From Bacterioplanoides sp965219715 (lineage in GTDB: Bacteria > Pseudomonadota > Gammaproteobacteria > Pseudomonadales > Oceanobacteraceae): a DNA stretch of 64,000 bases. The position numbers and the translations under genes are program-made. The notes beneath the pieces were generated by a model. It searched no databases and had not been told where the DNA came from. It saw only the letters and a program-made list of their open reading frames with translations. Location of the stretch: assembly GCF_965219715.1 (NCBI RefSeq), contig NZ_OZ244785.1, forward strand, positions 1,798,001 through 1,862,000. Reading direction: 5' to 3'. Of the stretch, positions 8,506 to 20,296 are shown piece by piece; positions within the stretch are counted from its first letter, which is position 1; the number at the start of each line of letters is the position of its first letter.

Positions 8506-9534
8506 ATGGATGTCACATTTCGCTTCTCATTACTGACGTTAATGTTGTTCTCATTCTTAAGCCAGGCCAATGCCGAGAATAACCCTAAAACTAATTTTGA
8601 ATGGCAAAGCTTTCCATACGAACAGCAGGGTTTCGACTATTCCGGCGATAAACTTCAGGAATACTGGTTTTTGCTGAACCGCTCTACCGACTACCCATTT
8701 CCTGATAGCTCATACCTAACCTCCGTACTAGACGCCAATCCTGAGCTGAAACTGGCAACACCGGAGTTTGAGTCAATTGACCAGCTCGCTGAGAACCTCC
8801 AGAACGCCTGGCGTGAGTTTTTCCGCGGCAACTTTCAACAAGCGGCCAAGCAGGGCTATGCGCTCGGGCCACTAGGGCATGGCGTGGCCTTCTACTCACA
8901 GGCCACCTATGGCTTGCGCCTCGAGGACGATAAAGACAAACGTCACGCATTATGGGAAGACATCATCGACCGCCACGAGCAAACGAAACACCTGACTGGG
9001 CATGACATTATGGCCCGCTACTTTGCCTTCTACTCGATGGCTCGCCTTAGCGAAGAGATATCCGCTCCCGTCGTTCTCACTCGGGGATATATGGATACTT
9101 TATCTGAAGAGCTGAATGCCATGATCAAAGCCGAGCCCTTTAACGTTTTTGTGCTTGCTGCTAAAGGATCAATGGACGCAGGTATCGTGCGTAAAATGGG
9201 GCATTTTATGGGACGTATGGCCTACGGTGCTGATGATGAAGTCGTTGAAAGCTATTACAAAGCCGCCTTGGGACAGAACCGGCGTATCACAAACGTTCAT
9301 CTGGAGGCCGCCCAAAGCCTGCTATATATCCATAAACGCAAAGGACTGGACAGAGCTCTGGAGCAAATGCGAATTGCTGCGGAAATTGAGCCCATCTCTG
9401 CAATGGAGAAACTTGATAGCTTCCATGCAAAGAAGCTTCTGAAAGAATTGGAAGAGATCAAAGCCAAAAACGGCGTCGGGCTGCGTGATTATATTAAGCG
9501 CGGGACTGAGTCTGGGAAGACTTATTATCTGTAA
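8506..9534 (+). CDS. Secreted helical-repeat protein of unknown function
   Basis: I do not recognise a named family. The 342-residue product begins with a Sec signal peptide (MDVTFRFSLLTLMLFSFLSQ, cleavage likely after ANA at residue 23), so it is periplasmic. The mature protein is mostly helical with alternating short helices, including FRGNFQQAAKQGYALGPLGH and AAQSLLYIHKRKGLDRALEQ, which resembles TPR/Sel1-type repeats used for protein binding. Start ATG has a GAGGTGACCC ribosome site. It stands alone between divergent and convergent neighbours and is followed by a terminator. Confidence 0.8.
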   Translation: MDVTFRFSLLTLMLFSFLSQANAENNPKTNFEWQSFPYEQQGFDYSGDKLQEYWFLLNRSTDYPFPDSSYLTSVLDANPELKLATPEFESIDQLAENLQNAWREFFRGNFQQAAKQGYALGPLGHGVAFYSQATYGLRLEDDKDKRHALWEDIIDRHEQTKHLTGHDIMARYFAFYSMARLSEEISAPVVLTRGYMDTLSEELNAMIKAEPFNVFVLAAKGSMDAGIVRKMGHFMGRMAYGADDEVVESYYKAALGQNRRITNVHLEAAQSLLYIHKRKGLDRALEQMRIAAEIEPISAMEKLDSFHAKKLLKELEEIKAKNGVGLRDYIKRGTESGKTYYL

Positions 9535-9560
9535 TAAGATTTAAACATTGAGCATTTCAC

Positions 9561-9600
9561 AGCCTCTGCAATTGCTAACCGTAGGGGCTTTTTTATTTTT
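9561..9600 (+). terminator. Rho-independent terminator of the 8506 gene
   Basis: AGCCTCT and AGGGGCT form a 7-bp stem (one G-U) around a 13-base loop, followed by TTTTTTATTTTT, 27 bases after the stop codon. A standard factor-independent terminator on the plus strand. Confidence 0.8.
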
Positions 9601-9642
9601 AGTTACTCAGGGCCAGTGAATCCGGCTTAGCGGTTAACCCCT

Positions 9643-9757
9643 GAACCAAACTTACTGTGTTCATCATAAATCACCTTCTATGGCATGGATGCCATAGCAG
9701 AGCCTCCAAGGATGGATGCACGGCGTGTGATGTTGATGAATACAGTGAGGTTGGTTT
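9643..9757. repeat. Structured intergenic element, copy B
   Basis: Arms at 9643-9674 and 9727-9757 are complementary over about 30 bp (shared pattern AACCAA..ACTGT..TTCATCA..ATCAC). The interior repeats the core of copy A almost base for base, including the perfect CTATGGCA-TGGA-TGCCATAG hairpin at 9678-9697 and CCTCCAAGGATGGAT. The arms differ from copy A completely, so the folding rather than the arm sequence is kept. It sits between the 8506 gene and the convergent 5S rRNA. Confidence 0.85.
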
Positions 9758-9784
9758 CCTTCAATTCCTCTCACCTCCACCATC

Positions 9785-9880
9785 CGGTATTCCCTCACAA
9801 CACGCAGCCAGTACGTCCTTGTATGCTCGGCTGCTGCGTCCTGCAGCAGACGGTTGTTCCAGCAACACACGGATAATGAA
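9785..9880. repeat. Probable structured intergenic element, copy E (weaker)
   Basis: Two hairpins sit next to each other: 9805-9833 (CAGCC..GGCTG) and 9831-9849 (CTGCTGC..GCAGCAG). Read on the minus strand their loops contain AAGGA and AGGA, the same loop pattern as the clearer copies. Outer arms (CATCCG.. and ..CGGATAATG) pair poorly, so membership is less certain. It abuts copy B. Confidence 0.5.
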
Positions 9881-9922
9881 GATTAAATAGGCATTAGATT
9901 CTGGAGTTTCTTACGCGCAAAG

Positions 9923-9957
9923 AAAAACCCCTGACCACATAAGTGATCAGGGGTTTT
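9923..9957 (-). terminator. Terminator of the rRNA operon
   Basis: AAAACCCCTGATCACTTATG with its partner CAGGGGTTTTT forms a strong hairpin (CCCCTGA(T/C)CAC..) ending in T5 on the minus strand, directly after the 5S gene. It also reads as a terminator on the plus strand. Confidence 0.9.
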
Positions 9958-9966
9958 AGGATAAGA

Positions 9967-10083
9967 GCTTGACGATGACCTACTCTCACATGGGGAAGCC
10001 CCACACTACCATCGGCGATGCTGCGTTTCACTTCTGAGTTCGGAATGGATTCAGGTGGTTCCACAGCTCTATTGTCGTCAAGC
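9967..10083 (-). rRNA. rrf: 5S ribosomal RNA
   Basis: About 117 bases on the minus strand. The paired ends (CTTGACGACAATAG / CATCGTCAAG), the loop-region GAACCACCTGAATCCATTCC and the CGAACTCAGAAGTGAAACG block are the standard 5S signature. It is third in the 16S-23S-5S transcript. Ends are placed from the closing helix and may be off by a base or two. Confidence 0.95.
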
Positions 10084-10246
10084 AAACTTGTATGCATTGT
10101 TGTCGTCTTACGGTGTCTGCGACTACGTTGCAAATAAGGTTGGATACATGAGTATTTTGATTCTCTAGCGAACCGGCGGCTGCCGATTGTTCTTTACTCT
10201 GTTTTATTCAGAGCTGGCTTGTTAACACAACCAGTTTGGGTGTTAT

Positions 10247-13134
<2,888 letters not shown>

Positions 13135-13376
13135 ATATAACCCCAAACCGTTTCGACACTTACAAGCTATGAAGTGCAAAACATTATGGTTGGGCTTACT
13201 GATTAATAACGGGTAGTTATCAATCAAATCAAGCAACCGCCGGTTCGCTTGAGAATCTCAATTCTCATGTATCCAAATTTTTAAAGAACAAACAGTACAA
13301 AGACAGAATCTTTGTTCTGATAAAAGCATTAAAGCAATTCGTGTGAGTACTTAACTGAGATGAGTGAAGTATCGTT
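13135..13376 (-). other. 16S-23S internal transcribed spacer without tRNA
   Basis: The 242-base spacer has no tRNA-like cloverleaf and no CCA or T-loop consensus. It contains a boxA-like TTCTTTAAAAAT (minus strand) at about 13279-13290, the 5' half of the 23S stalk (13233-13274), and at 13326-13358 a segment complementary to the 16S leader around 15067-15100, forming the 16S processing stalk. It is therefore explained as processing and antitermination sequence. Confidence 0.85.
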
Positions 13377-14914
<1,538 letters not shown>

Positions 14915-15144
14915 TAAAAAGTTTCGATTGAAGGAATATTCAATCTAAATCTTGCTCAAGAATAAAACTGACAATAAATCTATAAATGAATTATCGACGA
15001 GTTCTTACTTGAAATTTTGCATGCTGAATCACTCAAAAGAGCAACCTCAGCGTGTCTCCACAACACCTCAGTAAGCACCCACACGAATTACTTAATGCTA
15101 ATTTTTAAAGAACTTTGCTTCGTTTCTCTCGAAGCGGGCTGCGC
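14915..15144 (-). promoter_or_regulatory. 16S leader with boxA antiterminator and processing stalk
   Basis: The transcribed leader contains a boxA-like GTTCTTTAAAAAT (minus strand, 15101-15113), the NusB/S10 antitermination signal used in rRNA operons. The segment 15067-15100 pairs with 13326-13358 beyond the 16S 3' end (shared ATTCGTGTG), forming the 16S stalk. No gene is seen. Confidence 0.7.
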
Positions 15145-15172
15145 ATTTTAATGATTTACCGCAGCGTGTCAA
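15145..15172 (-). promoter_or_regulatory. rRNA promoter, proximal
   Basis: Minus strand: -35 TTGACA (15172-15167), 16-bp spacer, -10 TAAAAT (15150-15145), followed by a GCGC-rich discriminator. A GC-rich discriminator is typical of stringently controlled rRNA promoters. Confidence 0.8.
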
Positions 15173-15250
15173 GCGTTTATTTTAAAAGATTTTTCAGATC
15201 TTTCCGCCTGACTGACAACTCCGAAGAGCCATCTCAAATCAAGGTGGCGC

Positions 15251-15278
15251 ATTTTACGCAATCAACTTTAAAAGTCAA
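15251..15278 (-). promoter_or_regulatory. rRNA promoter, middle
   Basis: Minus strand: -35 TTGACT (15278-15273), 16-bp spacer, -10 TAAAAT (15256-15251), then GCGCC discriminator. Same spacing and -10/discriminator as the proximal promoter, about 106 bases upstream of it. Confidence 0.8.
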
Positions 15279-15391
15279 CCCTTAATTTGTTTATTTCGTT
15301 AAGTTAAGAACCTCCAAGAAATCGCTTAACTCATTGAAATATAAGAACTTTTCAGCTCTCTCCGAACCACCTCAGTGGTCAGGAGCGGCGC

Positions 15392-15419
15392 ATTCTACAG
15401 ACTGAGAAAAAACCGTCAA
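15392..15419 (-). promoter_or_regulatory. rRNA promoter, distal
   Basis: Minus strand: -35 TTGACG (15419-15414), 16-bp spacer, -10 TAGAAT (15397-15392), then GCGCC discriminator. Third member of an evenly built tandem array. The remaining sequence up to queC at 15620 shows only a possible TATACT -10 near 15525 on the plus strand and nothing else recognisable. Confidence 0.75.
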
Positions 15420-15619
15420 CACCTTTTTGTAAGTTTTTTACAGAAAGTCGTGTACGGCCGTTCCAGGTACTTCTTTCTGCTACAGCTACTCTATATAGCT
15501 AACGCGCTTACAGTGAATGAACGTATACTAGCGCCTGCATCCGGGTATTGCCCCGAATGCCTGGTTCGGACTGTTTTCCGTTTCAGTATCTTGGTAATAA
15601 AAGAAAGAGACACATCATT

Positions 15620-16294
15620 ATGACTGCAGCAGTTGCTGAGAAAGCCGTCGTTATCTATTCTGGCGGCATGGATTCCTTCACCATCCTTAATAAGGCAGAA
15701 GAAGAAGGCTATGAACTGTACGCCCTAACCTTCGATTACGGTCAGAAGCATTCTAAGGAAATTGAGTTCGCCAAGAACGTATGTGCCGAGCTGGATATCC
15801 AACATAAGATCATTGATATCACCGCTATCAACCAGTTACTGCAAAGCTCTTCATTAACTTCCGACAAAGAGATTCCGGAAGGCCACTACGAAGCAGCCAA
15901 TATGAAGTCTACTGTTGTGCCTAACCGCAATATGATCTTGCTGTCGTTAGCTATTGGCTATGCGGTTGATATCGGTGCCAATAAAGTATTCTACGGCGCA
16001 CATTCTGGTGACCACGCCATCTATCCGGATTGTCGCCCTGATTTCGTTCATGCCATGAATAAAGTAGCTAAACTCGCTAATTACGAGCCGGTTGATATCG
16101 TTACTCCTTATTTGGACAGCGATAAAATCGAAATCCTGGCAGACGGTTTGGCCATGGGTCTTGATTACGGTAAATCCTGGACCTGTTATAACGGCCGAGA
16201 TAAAGCCTGCGGCAAGTGCGGTTCTTGTGTTGAACGCCTGGAAGCGTTTGAAAAAAACAATGCGACCGATCCTCTGCAGTACGAGACCGTCTGA
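15620..16294 (+). CDS. queC: 7-cyano-7-deazaguanine synthase QueC
   Basis: Converts 7-carboxy-7-deazaguanine to preQ0 with ATP and ammonia, for queuosine in tRNA wobble positions. The 224-residue protein has the ATP pyrophosphatase loop VVIYSGGMDSFT near residue 10, YALTFDYGQKH, and the zinc site CGKCGSCVERLEAF with an upstream Cys in KSWTCYNG. An in-frame extension to 15548 is possible, but MTAAVAEK at 15620 matches the family and follows AAGAAAGAGA. It overlaps queE by one base (TGATG), so the two are translationally coupled. No preQ1 riboswitch was recognised upstream. Confidence 0.96.
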   Translation: MTAAVAEKAVVIYSGGMDSFTILNKAEEEGYELYALTFDYGQKHSKEIEFAKNVCAELDIQHKIIDITAINQLLQSSSLTSDKEIPEGHYEAANMKSTVVPNRNMILLSLAIGYAVDIGANKVFYGAHSGDHAIYPDCRPDFVHAMNKVAKLANYEPVDIVTPYLDSDKIEILADGLAMGLDYGKSWTCYNGRDKACGKCGSCVERLEAFEKNNATDPLQYETV

Positions 16295-17034
16295 TGGTCT
16301 CGCCTCAAACAGGTAATCTGAAAAAAGAAAAGCTGTACCGGGTCAAAGAGATTTTCTATACCCTTCAGGGTGAGGGCGCTCAAGCTGGCCGTCCTTCAGT
16401 ATTCTGTCGATTCAGTAAATGTAACTTGTGGAATGGTCGAGAGGAAAGTCGCAAAGATTCTATCTGTGATTTCTGTGATACCGACTTTATTGGTACTGAC
16501 GGCCACCTGGGCGGGAAATACACTGCCGCAGAACTTGCACAACAGATTGCTGATCTCTGGCCAGGCGCCACCGGAAATAAAGTTGGCAAACCTTATGTTG
16601 TTTGCACGGGTGGCGAGCCGTTGCTGCAACTAGATGAAGTACTAACCACAGAATTGCATAAACAAGAATTCGAGGTTGCGGTAGAAACCAATGGTACCCT
16701 GCCTGCTCCAGAAGGTATCGATTGGATTTGTTTAAGCCCCAAAGGTAAATCAGATATAGCGTTAATTCGCTGCGATGAACTAAAGCTGGTTTATCCACAA
16801 CCGGATGCTATGCCTGAGCGTTTTGACTATATCGAAGCGGATCATCGTTATTTACAGCCGATGGCAAATTATCAGCCGGTAGTTTTTGCCAGCGATAAAA
16901 GTCTGGATGCTCAGCTAGAAGGAGCGAAAGAAGGGCTTTCGAGAACTAATACTCAGAAGGCAGTGGATTTTTGCTTAAAGCATCCCGAGTGGAAGCTGAG
17001 TTTGCAAACTCACAAAATGCTGGGAATCGAGTAG
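16294..17034 (+). CDS. queE: 7-carboxy-7-deazaguanine synthase QueE
   Basis: Radical SAM enzyme that contracts 6-carboxytetrahydropterin to CDG, the step before QueC. The 246-residue protein has the YTLQGEGAQAGRPSVFCRF entry and the expanded cluster motif with three Cys (CNLWNG then CDFCDTDF), plus CTGGEPLLQ, the GGEP SAM-binding motif. The long CX14CX2C spacing is that of the QueE subgroup found in gammaproteobacteria. Order queC-queE with a one-base overlap supports a queuosine operon. Confidence 0.95.
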   Translation: MVSPQTGNLKKEKLYRVKEIFYTLQGEGAQAGRPSVFCRFSKCNLWNGREESRKDSICDFCDTDFIGTDGHLGGKYTAAELAQQIADLWPGATGNKVGKPYVVCTGGEPLLQLDEVLTTELHKQEFEVAVETNGTLPAPEGIDWICLSPKGKSDIALIRCDELKLVYPQPDAMPERFDYIEADHRYLQPMANYQPVVFASDKSLDAQLEGAKEGLSRTNTQKAVDFCLKHPEWKLSLQTHKMLGIE

Positions 17035-17037
17035 ATC

Positions 17038-17160
17038 GGATCGAAAAATAGAGAACTGATTGTTTTTCATAGCAGCAACAGGATGTTGCGGTAGGATCAA
17101 GGGCCAGGGATGGCCCACTGATCCGGCGGCTGAAAAATAATCGTTTTTTATCTTCAAGCT
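17038..17160. repeat. Structured intergenic element, copy C
   Basis: Arms 17038-17072 and 17130-17160 are A/T-rich and complementary (GATTGTTTTTCA against TGAAAAATAATC). Inside are two perfect hairpins: 17075-17089 (GCAACA-GGA-TGTTGC) and 17101-17116 (GGGCCA-GGGA-TGGCCC), the latter enclosed by GGATCA/TGATCC. The plan equals that of copies A and B, with different sequences. It sits directly after queE. Confidence 0.8.
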
Positions 17161-17170
17161 ATCGTCGAAA

Positions 17171-17273
17171 CAAAGCTCTATAATTTTTCAGTTACAACCG
17201 TCACAATCGCCATCCATGGCTCCGGTGACGGGCACACAGCTCCTGCTGCTGTTTGAAAAGTTATAGAACTTTA
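17171..17273. repeat. Structured intergenic element, copy D
   Basis: Arms 17171-17190 and 17254-17273 pair over about 19 bp (CTCTATAATTTTTCA against TGAAAAGTTATAGAA). Inside, CGTCAC/GTGACG encloses GCCA-TCCA-TGGC (17209-17220), and ACAGC..GCTGT forms a second hairpin. On the minus strand the loops read TGGA and AGCAGGA, so this copy is inverted relative to C. C and D together fill the whole gap between queE and the convergent oxidoreductase. Confidence 0.75.
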
Positions 17274-17280
17274 TTTCTTA

Positions 17281-18261
17281 CTATTCTTCAAAGTCAGCAA
17301 TCATCACCACTTTATTTTTTAATTCACCGGATTCATAAGCGCGGTGAATATCAGCCACATCCGACATCCGCTTTTCTTCAGCTTCAGGTACCTGAATTAA
17401 ACCCGCATCAATTTTCTGACTCAGCTCAGCTAAAAATTCACCATGCGTTTCGCGACCTTTTCCGGTTAGCAGCGGTAAAAGCATAAATACCGCATGTAAC
17501 GTTAGGGACTTAGCATGGGCCTGAGTCAGATCATAAGTATTACGGGCATTAATTGTTGCCACCTTTGCATAAGGTGCCGCCATCTCTAATGCTTTTTGCA
17601 GGCTGTCACCACCAAAGGTATCGAGTACTTTTTCGAAACCGGTTTCAGATAATTCTGCAACATCAGCATGCAACGAAGCATTTACACCTTGCTGCTTCAG
17701 CTGTTTAACCCGCTCTGTGCTACCAGCGGTACCGTAAACCGAGATACCCGCCTCTTTCGCCAAACGCGTGGCCCACTGGCCTACACCGCCAGAAGCCCCC
17801 ATTACAAGCAACTTTTCATCGGTTTCGGGCGCTAAGCGTTTTAATGCTTCAAATGCAGTTATCGCAACGAGAGGAATCGCTGCAGCTTGAGCCAGAGTAA
17901 TAGCGGTAGGTGCTTTCGCTAACAGGTCAGCATTACACACCATTTCTGAAGCCAACGCTCCGCCATTACCCTTAACGCCACCAGCGCAGCCATAAACTGA
18001 ATCGCCAACAGCAAGATGAGCAACACCCTCTCCTACGGCAATCACTTCGCCACTGACATCACAACCCAACACACCAGCGTCATTAAGAATGGGAGCAAGG
18101 CCCGCACGTATTTTGGTATCAATTGGGTTAAAACCTGCGGCACAAACCCGAATTATTACTTCACCAGACTGAGGCTCTGCTAATTCAATGGTGCCTTTTT
18201 CTAAAACATCCGGGGTGCCGGTTTGTTTTACCGACCATGCAGAAACAGACTTAGCCGTCAT
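17281..18261 (-). CDS. MDR-family NAD(P)H quinone oxidoreductase-like protein
   Basis: A 326-residue medium-chain dehydrogenase/reductase of the quinone-oxidoreductase branch. The N-terminal GroES-like domain includes GFNPIDTKIRAG and LGCDVSGEVIAVGEGV. The Rossmann domain has LLVMGASGGVGQWATRLAK. The cysteine ligands of zinc alcohol dehydrogenases are absent, so despite frequent annotation as zinc-binding it is probably metal-free. The substrate is unknown. It overlaps ampG by four bases (ATGA), so it is the last gene of a yajQ-ampG-oxidoreductase operon. Confidence 0.88.
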   Translation of the reverse strand: MTAKSVSAWSVKQTGTPDVLEKGTIELAEPQSGEVIIRVCAAGFNPIDTKIRAGLAPILNDAGVLGCDVSGEVIAVGEGVAHLAVGDSVYGCAGGVKGNGGALASEMVCNADLLAKAPTAITLAQAAAIPLVAITAFEALKRLAPETDEKLLVMGASGGVGQWATRLAKEAGISVYGTAGSTERVKQLKQQGVNASLHADVAELSETGFEKVLDTFGGDSLQKALEMAAPYAKVATINARNTYDLTQAHAKSLTLHAVFMLLPLLTGKGRETHGEFLAELSQKIDAGLIQVPEAEEKRMSDVADIHRAYESGELKNKVVMIADFEE

Positions 18262-19679
18262 ACTTTAACCTCTTCTTTCTCCGGCAGGGCTTTACGCTCA
18301 TGCGATATTAAAACCAATACCAAGGCAATCGCCGGAACTCCTAATACAGAAGCCACAATAAAGAACTCACTATAACCCGCACTATCAACAACCCAGCCGG
18401 AAAACCCGCTAATAAACTTGCCAGGCAATGTCATCAGTGAACTGAACAAGGCATATTGAGTCGCGGTATAACTGCGATTGGTCAGACTGGATAAATAAGC
18501 GATAAACGCTGTACTGGCGATACCACCCGAAAGGTTATCGGCACTGATCACAAATGCCAACCAGGCCAATGTCGGAGTAACGGCTTCTGCTGTCTGATTA
18601 TCAATGCCAGATTGCATGGCTAACACAGCAAATAACAAATTGGTTACCGACACCATCACCGCGCCGATAAACAGCGGTTTATATATTCCCCAACGAACCA
18701 CCAGCACGCCACATAACGCAGAACCGGCAATCGTCATAAAAAAGCCAAAGACTTTAGCAACACTGGCGATATCAGCCTTGCTGTAACCCAGATCCAGATA
18801 AAATGGGTTGGCCATAACACCCATAGTGATATCGCTGAGACGAAATACGGCGATAAACGTCAGAATTAACAGTGCAAATACGCCGTTGCGCTGGAAGAAT
18901 TCGAGAAATGGACAAATCACCGCACCCAATAACCAGCGTTGCCATTGCGGCCGCTGTGACAAATTCATAGGCCTGCCCATAATTTCGTCGACCATGGCCG
19001 CCTCATCACTGGCACGTTGCTCCGGCGTTTTACGCGCAGTGGCATCCGCCCACAGAGTGGCCAGCATCGCCAGTCCCATCAGAGCAGCCATCGCAATGTA
19101 AGCCATACTCCAGTCAGACCATTCAGCGATATACAAAGCACCTGCACCCGCCATTAGCAGAGCCAGTCGATAGCCGAAAATATACGCCGCCGACATAGCG
19201 CCTTGCAGGTTGTTGTCAACAATTTCGATGCGATATGCATCGAGAGCAATATCCTGAGTCGCAGAAGAAAAGGCGACCAGTACCGCAGCAACGGCAATCC
19301 ACCATAAAGATTGTTGTGGATTCATTGAACTCATCAATAAGAGTCCGGCTGCGATACCGATTTGACCGAACAGAATCCAACTGCGCCGTTGACCAAGTCG
19401 TCGTGACAACAAAGGGATCTCCAGACGATCAATTATTGGCGCCCAGAAAATCTTGATGGAATAGGTTAATCCGACCCAGGCAAAAAAGCCGATAGCAGTG
19501 CGCTCAACGCCTTCGTCCCGCAGCCATGCAGTCAGGGTGGAAAAAACTAACAGAAATGGCAGCCCGGCAGAAAAGCCGAGCATCGCGATAGCAACAACCG
19601 GTTTTTTACTGTAAACCAGCAGTGCCTCTCGCCAGCTTTTTGCCTCTGGCCCCGCTGGCGATCGAGTGGCAGCGGTCAT
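18258..19679 (-). CDS. ampG: AmpG-family muropeptide permease (MFS)
   Basis: Inner-membrane importer of anhydromuropeptides for peptidoglycan recycling. The 473-residue protein has the AmpG N-terminal signature AMLGFSAGLPFLLVFSTLTA, the WVGLTYSIKIFWAPIIDR segment and ATQDIALDAYRIE, with about 12-14 hydrophobic helices. The family also carries the signal that induces AmpC in some species, but no ampR/ampC was found here. Its start overlaps the yajQ stop, so they are coupled. Confidence 0.92.
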   Translation of the reverse strand: MTAATRSPAGPEAKSWREALLVYSKKPVVAIAMLGFSAGLPFLLVFSTLTAWLRDEGVERTAIGFFAWVGLTYSIKIFWAPIIDRLEIPLLSRRLGQRRSWILFGQIGIAAGLLLMSSMNPQQSLWWIAVAAVLVAFSSATQDIALDAYRIEIVDNNLQGAMSAAYIFGYRLALLMAGAGALYIAEWSDWSMAYIAMAALMGLAMLATLWADATARKTPEQRASDEAAMVDEIMGRPMNLSQRPQWQRWLLGAVICPFLEFFQRNGVFALLILTFIAVFRLSDITMGVMANPFYLDLGYSKADIASVAKVFGFFMTIAGSALCGVLVVRWGIYKPLFIGAVMVSVTNLLFAVLAMQSGIDNQTAEAVTPTLAWLAFVISADNLSGGIASTAFIAYLSSLTNRSYTATQYALFSSLMTLPGKFISGFSGWVVDSAGYSEFFIVASVLGVPAIALVLVLISHERKALPEKEEVKV

Positions 19680-20164
19680 CAGTCTTTAAAATTCTTAAAT
19701 AGCAGCGGCATCGTAATGGTTTCATCACCGCGATAAAGCGCCATCACATCCTGAAGTTCATCACGCTTCTTACCGGTAACACGTACCATTTCGCCCTGAA
19801 TTGAAGCCTGAACTTTAAGCTTGCTCTCTTTGACGATTTTCACCATCTTTTTAGCCAGCTCTTTATCAATGCCCTGGCGCATGGTGGCGTTTACTTTTAC
19901 TTGCTTACCGGCACCCACACAGTCGCCGTATTCAAGACAGCTGACTTTGATCTTACGTTTGATCATGGCACCTTCCAGCATCGGCTTCATTTGCTCGATC
20001 TGAAACTCTTCATTGGCCGTCATTACGACAACAAAGTCTTTTAATTCAAAGCTGGCGTTCACGCCTTTAAAGTCAAAACGAGTGGACAGCTCGCGATTGG
20101 CCTGGTCTACCGCGTTCTGGGCCTCATGCTTATCGACTTCGGACACCACATCAAATGAAGGCAT
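19679..20164 (-). CDS. YajQ family nucleotide-binding protein
   Basis: A 161-residue protein starting MPSFDVVSEVDKHEAQNAVD, with FDFKGVNASFEL, GKQVKVNATMRQGIDKELAK and a FKNFKD end typical of the family. YajQ proteins have two ferredoxin-like lobes, bind nucleic acid, and in some bacteria bind cyclic di-GMP as transcription co-factors. An in-frame upstream extension to 20275 has no similarity; the chosen ATG follows CAGGAGTATGTT. The presence of two GGDEF-EAL genes in the window makes a c-di-GMP role possible but unproven. Confidence 0.93.
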   Translation of the reverse strand: MPSFDVVSEVDKHEAQNAVDQANRELSTRFDFKGVNASFELKDFVVVMTANEEFQIEQMKPMLEGAMIKRKIKVSCLEYGDCVGAGKQVKVNATMRQGIDKELAKKMVKIVKESKLKVQASIQGEMVRVTGKKRDELQDVMALYRGDETITMPLLFKNFKD

Positions 20165-20296
20165 AACATACTCCTGCACAATTCGTTCAAATCTAACTAT
20201 TGGCGCCTTGTATACCGCGAGTGTCATGGAATTGCAAAATTCCCGGGCATACAGGAGACGCTGGAAAATACACAAAAGTCAGCTACCTTTTCTGCT

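Noticed and set aside
9770..9880. tRNA gene near the 5S rRNA
   Set aside because: The hairpins there lack a T-loop GTTCGA motif, a proper anticodon arm and a 7-bp acceptor stem; they fit the repeat family better.
15480..15619. PreQ1 riboswitch upstream of queC
   Set aside because: No preQ1 aptamer pattern (pseudoknot with the conserved A-rich 3' tail) was recognised; queC/queE are also biosynthetic steps before preQ1.
17091..17124. Classical REP sequence with GTAG head in element C
   Set aside because: GTAG precedes one hairpin in copy C but not in A, B or D, so a REP assignment is not supported.
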